Below, in pieces: positions 18,186-29,800 of a stretch of 64,000 nt of DNA. The notes below the pieces were generated by a model. That model saw nothing but the letters and a program-made list of their open reading frames with translations, had not been told where the DNA came from and searched no databases. Origin of the DNA: Lamellibrachia satsuma. Its lineage: Eukaryota > Annelida > Polychaeta > Sabellida > Siboglinidae. How positions within the stretch are numbered: position 1 is the first letter of the stretch; every line of letters begins with the position of its first letter. The stretch lies in assembly GCA_033239005.1 (NCBI GenBank), contig BSQZ01000026.1, positions 6,697,001-6,761,000 of the forward strand, given 5' to 3'. Made by a program: the position numbers and the translations under genes.

Positions 18186-19290
18186 CTGATACGCACCTAG
18201 TTTGGGGCTTCATATAATGCCCCAATTCTCTTAATTTATCAATGTATAAGTACATCTAAATTAACATTGCTATTCTTCGCGTTTTAATCTTTACTGCTCT
18301 AGTACATCTACCACGAGAAAGTGTAAAAGAGGAATTTGACAAATCAATAATTATCCGGTGATAAACGTTATATTTCACTTTCAAACGTGAAGATCTATGT
18401 CTTTAATTGCAGTGATCTTTATATATAATAATAGTCAAACTAGCATGTTTACTTCGTCGCCAAATCGTTGGGAATGTGCAGCGATTTTTGTTAGTTTACT
18501 GAAAGGTTGTTTTACGTGACATTGCCGTTGAAATTGGGACATTGCGACACAATTTATTAATATTAATAACATTTCGGTTGTTTACACATAATATCCATAT
18601 AAAACGTGTCACATGTCTTAATACTGTAGAAAATACATGATTTGGCGATGGCATAAAATATACCAGTTTTACAACATATTGTCACTGCTCTCCTCTTTAT
18701 CCCTTGAGTCCGAGTGAGGCTGACACCGACACCGGTCGCCGATTTTTCCCCCTTCTTCTTTGTCGCTGGTCCCGTTTCACTGCCGTCTCTACCACCCTTT
18801 TCTACTTCCCCCTAACCCTCGCTCCCATTCTCCCCTCCCCTCCCACTCCCGCCAAATATCTCTTCATCATCGCCTCCCATCTCAGGTCTTCCTATTCTCC
18901 TTCTGCTCTTCATTCTAATCGCATCTGCAGTTATTTAAATAAACGCACAATTTCCCCAGGGGTGGGGATATTGCGAAGTAATGTGGAAGTTTGACGTAGA
19001 TTGTGTAACTCGGAACTCAAAACTTTGCAACTCGGCTAGAGTCTAATCATTGAAATGGTTGTCATACTTTTCTATTATGTTTGATTTGCATCTAAGACAA
19101 ATTCAGCTTCCCGGTGGATATCAAAGAAAACTAACATTGCTATTAACAAGCCGGATATTCGAAGGTCAGACATTTCCTGATAAAATAGCAACTGTTTTAA
19201 AGAAATGTGTCATCACAATACCGAGCAGTGCTCGGAAGTGCGGAAAAAAGACTATATGATGCACGTCTGCTGCTTTTCCGGGATTCCATC
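18186..19290. other. Non-coding, unassigned
   Basis: AT-rich, then a pyrimidine-rich strip at 18690-18920 that resembles decayed repeat. Nothing coding is recognised. Confidence 0.4.
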
Positions 19291-19294
19291 GTGT

Positions 19295-19475
19295 CTTTCG
19301 ATAAATCGCCACGTCAAAGATCTTTACTTAAACTAAAAGCCCACGGTATAGGTAATACTTAGAAAAGTGGCTTACAGACAGAAGACAGAGAGTAATAGTA
19401 GATCGTGAAATTTCAAACTGTATATCTGTTTTCAGTGGGGTATCACAGGGATAAGTATTAGGACCTATATTATTT
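19295..19475 (+). mobile_element. CR1/L2-like LINE copy c, mid reverse-transcriptase fragment
   Basis: The plus-strand translation gives FDKSPRQRSLLKLKAHGIG and then, across stops, the region equivalent to SGVPQGSVLGPILF of the palm domain. It stops at a CA/CG microsatellite and resumes at 20763 after an unrelated antisense LINE fragment. Confidence 0.75.
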
Positions 19476-19488
19476 TCACACACACACA

Positions 19489-19536
<48 letters not shown>

Positions 19537-19544
19537 CACACACA
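19476..19544. repeat. (CA)n/(CACG)n microsatellite
   Basis: Mixed CA and CGCA units, located exactly where the LINE reverse transcriptase breaks off. Confidence 0.93.
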
Positions 19545-19599
19545 AAGTGTAGTAGTGGCCAGCTTCTGTCTCGTGACAAAATGTTTGTGTTTGCTGCAT

Positions 19600-20460
19600 C
19601 CTGTCAGTTGATTGTGAACATGACGCCACGCACGCTTGACCTTGATCTGGTGAATCTGGTACGCTTTGATGTCTAGAGCAGAACCGCCAGTAAGACAGGT
19701 TCGCCAGGTAGGTTGTTCTTCAGCCAGTGCATAGGATCGATGTCATAATCTTTCAGGTATCTTTTTATGACATCTTTGTATCGGTCTTTTGTCTCCAGTT
19801 AACTCCCCATACATGATTTGTTTACGAAGGCGGTCAGTGGGCGTACGGTGTACGTGACCAAGTCAACGTAGCCGTCTCTGTTCTAGAATGCTGCTTAGTG
19901 GAGTTGAGTTGCAGCGTTGTAAGATTTTCAGGTTGGTAATTTTATCTTGCCATTTCACGCCAAGCATAGTACGTAGGCAGCGTAGGTGGAAACTATTTAA
20001 TTTCAATTCCTGTTTAAGGTAGTCCAGGTCTCTGCACCATACAAAAGGATGCTGAGTACGCAGGCATGATACACTTTCAGTTTTGTGTTTTAGTCTTCAA
20101 GCGTGATGTAGAAAATAAATTGGCATCAAATCTGGTTCGCAGGCCCACACTAGGGTTAGAAAGGTTGGCATTTAGTCTTGCTTCTCTCAATATTACAGAG
20201 AAGTATATCCCGAAAGAGTTGGGGCCAGCACATAGCCCTGCTTCCCAACATTTACAATGGGAGAAGGTTCTGATATCATTCCATCTACTTGGGCAGTGCC
20301 TTTCATGTTTTCGTGGAATGATTTGATAAGATCAAGTAAGATTGGAGAACATCCAACTTTCTTGAGAATAGTGAAGAGCGCTTCTCAATTCTCGTCTTTG
20401 TGAGATCCACAAAGACCCGTTGAGTGGCATCTGTTGCTCCCTTGCTTTTGTTGTAGTTGT
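19600..20460 (-). mobile_element. Antisense fragment of a second LINE, nested in copy c
   Basis: Read on the minus strand, pieces of a different non-LTR reverse transcriptase appear in order. VFVDLTKTR (the domain around FVDLTKAFD) is near 20400, CWPQLF (from GCVLAPTLF) near 20230, VYHACVLSILLYGAETW near 20050, and KDRYKDVIKRYLKDYDID near 19760. The middle is deleted and stops abound, so it is a relic. Confidence 0.72.
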
Positions 20461-20464
20461 CTTT

Positions 20465-21130
<666 letters not shown>

Positions 21131-22039
21131 GGGTAACCTGGGACAGCGCGCCCCCTAAGGTAAACTGTCCGCCATTAAACCACGTTAGCGTTATCTTTAA
21201 TGTGTTCACATAATAGACATGTGCGTGTGCGTGTGCGTGTGCGTGTGCGTGTTCGTGTGCGTGGGCGTGTGCGTGTGCGTGTGCGTGTGCGTGTCGTGTG
21301 TGCGTTACCCATTGGAAAACTGTTTTCGGCAAAAAGACAACCTAGCTGAGTTGTGTTTAAAAACAGTAAGATTACCCAAAAAAAGAGGCAACACGTTCCC
21401 TTCCTGTGCCTGAATTTAAAATGTATATATACAAATGGTATGATAGTAATATATCAGGTCATTATAGTTGCTCAATTTAAATTGGAGTTGACATTTCATA
21501 TATACCTTGCAATCCATACATAACATAATATTGGTTTAGTAATAGTCTATCATTATTTCAGCTTACATGCCAGCAGAACGTAAACTATGCAACGTTCATA
21601 TTATATTAAATGTATTTAACATAATTGGTCATGTGCAATACATTTTGTAAACTATGACCATGTACGCTTTGGATAAAACACATTGACCGTCTTGCCCCAC
21701 ATACACAACGTGTGTCTTAACACGATGTATGCAAAATGCAACACACTATTGCCCACGTTCTATTGTTTGACCTGTCAACTGATTAATAATATTATTAGAT
21801 CACCAATTAAGTTCATGATTCACACCGCTATAACGTGACTTGCACCATTTTACTATTGGCAAGTTTTTTTTAATATAATGGCAACATATTAAATCAGTAC
21901 ATAGTTGAGCTTTCGCTTGGGGTATTCGAGAGATGTTAGCTTCATTGTACACCAGAATTTTGAACGTTCAGAGTTTTATGTTTAGCGTACGTGATGGGGA
22001 CCGTCTTACTTCCAGGGACCGTGTTGCACCAGGTTACCC
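21131..22039. mobile_element. 909-bp TA-flanked inverted-repeat element
   Basis: Ends are GGGTAACCTGG (left) and CCAGGTTACCC (right), 11 bp perfect, with weaker similarity continuing inward. TA dinucleotides flank both ends (21129-21130, 22040-22041). Excision in silico restores the LINE (gctaattgTA and ccccggtacaaagc, compare copy b near 6760). It has no transposase and contains a GTGCGT tract. TA target and length suggest a Tc1/mariner-type non-autonomous element, possibly distantly related to the one at 7214. Confidence 0.86.
21219..21299. repeat. (GTGTGC)n microsatellite
   Basis: About 13 hexamer units inside the inverted-repeat element. Confidence 0.9.
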
Positions 22040-22612
22040 TACCCCGGTACAAAGCGATAGTTAGGCCGCCTTTAGAATATTACATACAAGCATGGAGGCC
22101 ACATCGTAAGAAGGACATATATAAGCTAGAAGAATACAACGAAGAGGTACTAAAATGATTCCAGAATTGAGAGACCTTAGTTATGAAAGCCGCTTATTAC
22201 AATGTGGTTTGACAACACTAGAGACCAGGAGATTAAGAGGAGACCAACTAGAAGTGTTTAAAATAGTGAATGGTTATGAGGATATTGATAGAAGAATGTT
22301 CTTCAAACTCAAATTCAAAGAAGGCAGTAGAACCAGAGGACACAAAGCAGCATTAGTTAAGGAGCAGTGTAAGTTGGACATGAGAAAGTACTCATTCTTA
22401 CAGAGGGAGATAAATGAATGGAATAAACTGCCAAATGATTGTATTAATGCTAGTAGTGTGAATATGTTTAAAAAAGAATGGACATTTTATTGAATAAGGG
22501 CGGACTATACATACATGATAAAATTGTCGGATTCTCGATAAGCCAATGGCTAACTTGTCCACTTGCTATCTGACACTTTTAGGTTTCGATAGCAATCTTG
22601 TTAAATCTTGTT
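22040..22612 (+). mobile_element. LINE copy c, 3' end
   Basis: Contains the open C-terminal stretch (22155-22493: IPELRDLSYESRLLQCGLTT to NMFKKEW). The end is frameshifted relative to copy a, then come the shared 3' untranslated region and the terminal cttgttaaatcttgtta repeats. Confidence 0.9.
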
Positions 22613-22618
22613 ACATCT

Positions 22619-22810
22619 CATAATTTTTCAAAGGCTCTCCCTGTCTAAGGCTTTCCCACAATCTACGAAGTTGACATGGATTGTTCTCTGCCATTCGCAA
22701 CATTGCTGTAGCATGTTCCGCAAAGTGAAGATGTATTCAGTTTCTCCTTTCCTTTTTCCTCTCCCTCCTTATGATGATATTGGTATTGAGAATAGAGTAA
22801 TTCCTCTCCA
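22619..22810 (-). mobile_element. Antisense LINE reverse-transcriptase fragment
   Basis: The minus-strand translation shows YIFTLRNMLQQCCEWQRT followed by INFVDxxKA-like sequence (HVNFVDCGKALDRESL). This is the domain 3-4 region of another non-LTR reverse transcriptase. It abuts the 3' end of LINE copy c, and may belong to the same element as the fragment at 19.6-20.46 kb. Confidence 0.7.
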
Positions 22811-23085
22811 GTTGCTGCAGTCTGCTAGATTCCCTCTCTTTCATATAACCAACAGTCACATGACAATGTACAATTTCCGATATTTAAACCCAGTACATTA
22901 CTATGACAAACGTAAAATATAACTCTCACACACAAGCCGTGAGACTCACGGTTTTACATTCAATGTCACGGTCTCACGGCAAAGGTCTGAGATCTCACGC
23001 ATGTTTTCATAATTTCTAGCAATGAAAATTAGGAAACAAAATGTTTCTTTTTCGCAGACACATGACAGTGAGACACAGAATCTAT

Positions 23086-23098
23086 TTGTGTGTGTGTG

Positions 23099-23130
<32 letters not shown>

Positions 23131-23218
23131 TGTGTGTGTACGCGTGTGTGTGCGTGTGTGTGTGTGTGCGTGCGTGCGTGTGTGTGTGTGTGAGTGTGTG
23201 CGTGCGTGTGTGTGTACG

Positions 23219-23250
<32 letters not shown>

Positions 23251-23276
23251 TGTGTGCGCGCGCGCGTGTGTGTGTC
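23086..23276. repeat. GT/GTGC-rich microsatellite
   Basis: Imperfect GT repeats with interspersed CGTGCGTG blocks. Confidence 0.93.
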
Positions 23277-23439
23277 GCGAGCGAAAGACTCAGTTAACAT
23301 TACCAGTAATATCCGCATTTTATCAAATAACGTGTGAAGCACAGTCAGTGATTGGTCAGCAGCTCAACATTAACCAATGAGATTTTCTGTTGGAAAGCAG
23401 TGTGAGCACGTGTTATTTATTTTGGGTTGGGGTTGCCAC

Positions 23440-24290
23440 CGTAATCACAAATCGAAGGGGCAAAAAAGTACATTTATTTATGGAATGACGCCAAGGCTAA
23501 AAACAGTGCCAACTGTTCCATTTGGGTTCCCTGAGTAGGGAGTGACCAATGCAAGCAATTTTAGGTGGGGGATTCCCCCTACCAGCAACCCCCAAATGGT
23601 GCGAAAAGGGGGGCATTTATCTACGGGAATGACACCGACGCTAAAAACAGTGTCAGATCTTTCCTTGGGGTTCCCTGAGTATGGAATGACCAATGATAGA
23701 AATTCTAAGTGGGGCCTTCCCCATGCAAGCAACCCCTAAAAGGTGATAAAAGAGACATTTATTTAATACGATGACGCCGAATTAATGGACTGACGCGAAA
23801 GAAAAATGGTGTCAACTGTTTCCTTGGAGTTTGACTGAATGGACCACCCCGACATCCCCAAAATACCTTGCTGCTGGGTCTGGGCTGGTGGGGTTGCCCC
23901 CGAAATCATCCATCAAAGGGGGCAAAAAAGTACACTTATTTATGGGAATGGCGCCAAGGCTAAAAACAATATCATACGTTACCTTGGAGTTCCCTGAGTA
24001 TGGATTGACCAATGCCAGCCATTTTAGGTGGGGGATTCCCCCTGCCAGCAACCTCCAAATAGTGCGGAAAACTGGTCTTCCCTTGGGGTTCCCTGAATAC
24101 GGAATGACCAAAGCCAACCATTTTAGGTGGGGTCTTCCCCTGTCAGCAACCTCCAAAGGGTGAGAAAGGGATATTTTTTTAAAGGGTTGGCCCCAAGTGT
24201 AAATAACAGTGTCGCATATTCCATTTGGATTCCCTGAGTACGGAATGACCAATGCCAGGAATTTTATGTAGGCTTTATCCCCACCAGCAA
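23440..24290. repeat. Diverged tandem array, unit about 145-160 bp
   Basis: The phrase ttccctgagtatggaatgac recurs near 23525, 23671, 23990, 24090 and 24230, each with gccaaggctaaaaac upstream and ttttaggtgggg then ccagcaacc downstream. Five to six diverged units can be counted, one truncated. A short ctaagctac repeat (about 4 units) ends the array at 24290-24322. Confidence 0.85.
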
Positions 24291-24486
24291 CCTAAGCTAC
24301 CTAAGCTACCTAAGCTACCTAGTCCCAAGGGTTACTGCTTCCATTGTGATCGTCGTGGGTGCATAATGTGATCTATCAATGATGATCTCGATGAGGAGAG
24401 TCTTTACAGAAACACAACGTTGTTTGGTTTGGACAAATATTTTAATACTACCAAGTCATAACAAACGCATAAATCCATGAATTCGA

Positions 24487-24873
24487 ACAACACAGCGCCG
24501 ACACCACTATATACAAAATAGCGCCGACACCACTATATACAACACAGCGCCGACACCACTATATACAACACAGCGCCGACACCACTATATACAACACAGC
24601 GCCGACACCACTATATACAACACAGCGCCGACACCACTATATACAACACAGCGCCGACACCACTATAAACAACACAGCGCCGACACCACTATATACAACA
24701 CAGCGCCGACACCACTATATACAACACAGCGCCGACACCACTTACAACACAGCGCCGACACCACTATATACAACACAGCGCCGACACCACTATATACAAC
24801 ACAGCGCCTACACCACTATAAACAACACAGCGCCGACACCACTATATACAACACAACGCTGACACCGCTATAT
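24487..24873. repeat. 26-bp minisatellite, about 15 copies
   Basis: The unit is about aacacagcgccgacaccact plus atatac; one copy lacks the atat block. It is strictly tandem, with very low divergence. Confidence 0.96.
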
Positions 24874-25555
24874 ACAATATGTACAGTCATTATTCATTGT
24901 CCAATTATATAGTCATAAGGAAAATAGCGTTATTATTTAATTTATTATTCTAATGAATGCATTACATGTAATCACTGTCCGCGCTCCATACATTGCCTAC
25001 CTCACTGTCTGCTGACGTCGCTCCCACGCTGTCCCTATCGTCCGTAACTGTGGCTGCGAGGGACTCCAGGAATGCACTAGTCATGCTCCAAGCAGTCTCG
25101 TTCTGTAGTCGGTGGTACTCGCCTCACCAGTCGGATCAGTCTGATCCGCCCTCTTCCAGATCCTTGCACTGAGTGGGGGCTTTTGATATGATTGACAAGC
25201 AGCTTGGGGAAGAGAGGCACAGTTAATCTTCTTTATTCTTGCCACCGCTACATGAAGGCCTAGTACCTTACCTTGGTGATGTCAGAGGTTTTGAAATTGT
25301 ACAACAAGCAGACACCAGGAGGTGACAGTTGGAGCGTCGACAAGCCTAAGAAGAATGGCGAGAACGTCAGTATGGGTGGACCTCACTAGAACGTTTCTGG
25401 AGGAAACGCTGTTTGTATAAAAGGCAATCAGGGTGTCAGGTGAGGGTGTTGGGTGAAGGTGTCGGCCTCCTCGATTCGACCTTCATAGTAATTGGTACTT
25501 CTGTTTGCAGCAGTTCGCCTTTGTTCGCATTTACATTGATATATATTATGCACGC
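24874..25555. other. Non-coding upstream of RRP7A
   Basis: No exon is recognised. The most 3' part should include the RRP7A promoter and 5' untranslated region, but no core promoter motif is clear. Confidence 0.4.
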
Positions 25556-25661
25556 ATTCACGCGCACACGCGCACACGCGCACACGCACACACGCACACA
25601 CGCACACACGCACACACGCACACACGCACACACGCACACACGCACACACGCACACACGCAC

Positions 25662-25699
<38 letters not shown>
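25556..25699. repeat. (CACACG)n/(CA)n microsatellite upstream of RRP7A
   Basis: About 20 hexamer units followed by plain CA, ending 63 bp before the RRP7A start codon, so it probably lies in the proximal promoter or 5' untranslated region. Confidence 0.94.
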
Positions 25700-25702
<3 letters not shown>

Positions 25703-25762
25703 GGGCGCCATTATCGGCGCCGTTTATATATTAAACCACCAGACGGCGACAGCAGCAAAAGC

Positions 25763-26775
25763 ATGGTTGTCGATATGGCTGGCAAACAGATATCGACGCA
25801 AGGATTTACTGGTAAATTAGAGTCGCAATATACCGCTTGTCGCAATGTTTCTATAGTGAAGAGTGATATCGTGAAGAGTTTGATGGATTAAGTTCGCAAC
25901 CTGACATAAATTATCCTTTAATTTTGCTGTTCGTTTCATATGTGTTGAACGATAATATAAGGATGTACAGTGATGCGATGGTTGCTTGTTGGGTTGATCG
26001 GGTCAGTCTCAAGGAATTATACTCCAAACAGCCCAATCTTTGGCTAACGCAGGAGTTTGGACCAACGGCTTTTAGTGCCGCTTCTGAAAGACACAGGCAA
26101 AGTGGGTTGAACGAAATTGCTGAAGCTTCGAAACGGCAGAGGTTGAATCGGACCATCGTCCTCTCGAATAACCATTGGGTGCTCTACCATTGCATTGGGA
26201 CCTGGATGGTTCGGCCTAGTCGATTCGGCACACGGACAGTTCGGCCCACTTCACTGTCGCTATTGAATTCAGCGACGGTCGATTCGGCCCACCCTAGTAG
26301 TGGAAATCTAAGAATAGTCGTTTCGCCCCATGGCCTGAATCAATAAGAAAGGCGGAGTGGCAGAAATTATGATTCTGCACAGAAACATGCACACGCCAAT
26401 ATAGAAATATAGCAATATAAACAAAATAACAGAAAACGCAAAACTTGTTAACTTAAATGTTTAATAGCATGACTTCATTGTTTGTGTGAGCACATTTTAT
26501 GTGCTCAAGCCCTTTATTCAATTAATTCAAATATTACAAGTTGCAAAGAGGTGTCATTAACGTTTTCGGTTCTATTGTCCAACGTCAGTACCTGATTTCT
26601 AATAGTAGTTTCAGCCCATGGCGTGATTCAGAAAAACATACTTTTTATGATTGCACACAAAAACATGCACACGCTCACACGCTAATATAATAATGATCTA
26701 GAACTATTTCTATAATTGTAGCATAATATAAATAAAATAACAGAAAGCATACTTCAGTTTGGATCATTATTTTAT

Positions 26776-26815
<40 letters not shown>

Positions 26816-29800
26816 CAGTCAGTATATACATTATTACATATCTATATATATGTCGTGTTGTAGTAGTGTTGGAAAATTACCTATTGGTAGTTGTTAATAA
26901 AGACAGAAATGTAGCGTATGACATTTCGCTAAAACACTTAAACATTTCGCAGTTACAACACTCAATAAGCAATATTTCGCTAAGACATGCAAACAGTTGA
27001 AACTAGGAATAATGTATAACATTTCGTAATGACAACACTCATTTTGCTAACAGTCACAATTCATTAGTCGTTTCGACACTCCTACCATTAGACCACCAGG
27101 TGTCGGATGTTTCGGCCCATGACCGGTTTGGCCCATGGGCCGAACCAACCGTTTTCGCAACTGGTGAACTGGGAAGTGTTTTCGCTCTCATGGGCTGAAT
27201 CAACCGTGTATGCAACTGGTGCCAGCGGGCTCCGTTTGCCGAGACGACTATCGTATTCTAACTGGAAAGTTGGGCCCATGGACCTTATTACGTTCGTTAT
27301 TTTCGACTTGACTTTTTGCGACTTGCGTGTTGTAACTGGGAAGTGTGATGTGATATGCTAAATTATTAGCGTTTTTGAATCTTGAGAAACGTACATATGC
27401 GTTAAAATTTAAATTGTTTTTATTAATCATATATACAGATGAAGATAGATACAAAACAAGTTTAAAACTTGACATTAGGCAGTCAGTTGGTTTAATCATC
27501 AAATTAAACCGGTAATCAATAAAAGCATTTTTAATGCATAGGTAATACGAATGTTCAGTTGATAATCTTGAATTTAAAAGTAAATTAATATTATTCTCTC
27601 AAATATATGTTAATATTTAATATATGTAATGAATAAAATATATTATATGTAACATATAATATCACTATGATATAAACTTTCAATAGTCGTAGAATCAGGG
27701 TTGTTTGACTTAAATCATTTGATTTAAATAATTCATTTAAATCACTCCAAAATCATTGATTTATGATTTATTTTTACTTCCGATTGTTTTAATAGCTGAT
27801 TTATATGAATTTAGCACAAATAATTGTTTACCAGCATTGAGATCAACACAGTTTTGTACGTCTTTTAATACAAAAGCACAAAGTGTGCACACTTGTGTAG
27901 CTATATTCCAGATAGCCTGACAGTCAAATATTTTATGACATTGTGTATGTCTGAGCTATTCCCTTTTTGAATGCAGTGAAGCCACACAAAGTTGTCTTCC
28001 ATAGGAAGTATCTTTTCAAGTCAGAAGTCCTGAGTTAAATTCCACTTAGAGCTTGTACTAGTTCAGTATGTTGACTCAAGTGAGACAGTCTGGGCTACAA
28101 TTGTTTAATACTGTACCAGTTTGACGTCTGGTTAGAGACCCTTAGAGTACACAGGGCCCTGGACAGGTGCTAATCCACCCTCTCAGCAAACAATAATTAG
28201 CACTGCTACAACCACAGACACACAGCATGCTTTCCTTTCCAAGACAGATTATGCAACTACAGGAGGTGAGGCCTTGTGGACATTGTCTAATGTCTTTATA
28301 ATGTTAAGACAAGTACCTAGATCGATTTGAATAGAACACATTTGAAAGAGTTTATAAATACATCAACATCTATATAAAATTTATTAATGTCTATATACCA
28401 GATTTAAAAAAAATCAAATAAATAAAAAAAATCAAATAAAAAAAGTCCGATTTAAATAAAAAAAATTTAAACCATGATTTTTTTCAACCCTGCATAGAAT
28501 TGTCAGATGCCTAATCAAGTTATAAACATTTCCCAACTTTGATGATAGTATAGCCGGTCGGTTGATAACCTAAACATTTATTACGTCATCTCCGTTATCT
28601 TATGGATGGTGCTCTACAATAATTATATATTACTACATTAGTGTGTGTGTATGTTTTTGCGTGCAATCATAATTTAATTTTTTTTCGCCGCTTAGAATTC
28701 CGCTACTAGCGTGGGCCGAATCGACCATAGCTGGATTCAATAGCGATGCAGTCTTCAGCGATGTGGGTCGAACCATCCGTCTGCGTGGGCTGAAACGACT
28801 AGGTCGAACCGTTGGCGTGGGCTGAAGCCGTCGTGGGCCGAACCATCCAGGACCCAGACCACCGGTCCCCACAATGGTTCGGCCAAAGATGGGTACGGCA
28901 CACGCAAGTGGATGGTTCAGCCCGCTTGACTGAAAACCACGCCTATATTGAATTCAGCTACGCTTGCCATTCTGGGATGACATTTCTAACATCATGTGCT
29001 GCAAGCATTAGACATAACAAGTTGAACATTTCGATACTTGTTCTTCTGGGCAAATAGTGTTCTTCTGACTGTTCAGATTGTTAATCTATGTTTGCAGTGA
29101 TACCAGTGAAGTACACTGAAGATAGCACTGCAACGCAGTATCTGTATGTGAAACAACACGAAGTACGCAACCCTCACCCTTCTCTGCCGAGTAATCGAAC
29201 TCTCTTTGTTCTCAATGTTCCATCATATGTCAACAAGGTGGGTGCACAGTTATACTGGTTTCAGGTTAAATAATTATAAATTTTTTTTTACCAGATCCAA
29301 TCAGTAGTAGTATTATTAAATGATGACAAATTGAATGACGATTGACAAGATTGAAGGTCCACAGTCTGATCATTTTTATTATAAAATCATTAATTGAAAA
29401 ACTATTTATTCAATGGTCACCATCTTGAAATAAAGCTTTTACGACTAGTACTATATCTATTCTAACATCTTGCTGAAATGTTTTTTTTTTTATTAATCAA
29501 AATGTGTAATTTGAATGTTTTGACTTGAATAATGTTACATCGCATGCTGAATGGCATGGTAAAAAAACTAAAAAACAAACGACACAGTTTACTTAAACAT
29601 TGTGGTTATTTAAAACACATTGTGGTGGTGAAGATTTTGGAACTTATGTTGTTTATACTGTACAACATGATTTTACAATGAAAAACTATCAGATTTTGTA
29701 CACTGAAGAGACATTTTTCTTTGAATTGTGCCCACAGAACTGTCTGCAGAGACTGTTCTCAGACAGCGGCAAAGTAGAAGCAGTGCATCTTCACAAGAAC

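Larger units (their letters stand above)
26187..28877. mobile_element. About 2.7-kb element with inverted repeats of roughly 200 bp and GGCCCA modules, in RRP7A intron 1
   Basis: The left end (26187-26395) and the reverse complement of the right end (28640-28877) share ccattg..gggacc, tggatggttcggcc, tattgaattcagc, ggtcgattcggcccac, ctagtag, then attatgatt and acatgcacac. Additional TTCGGCCCA/TGGGCCGAA modules occur at 27100-27280 and again outside the right end at 28878-28970, so the true boundaries are uncertain. No transposase is visible. It contains a partial direct duplication (26313-26450 and 26605-26760) and a nested hAT-like element. Superfamily unknown. Confidence 0.65.
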
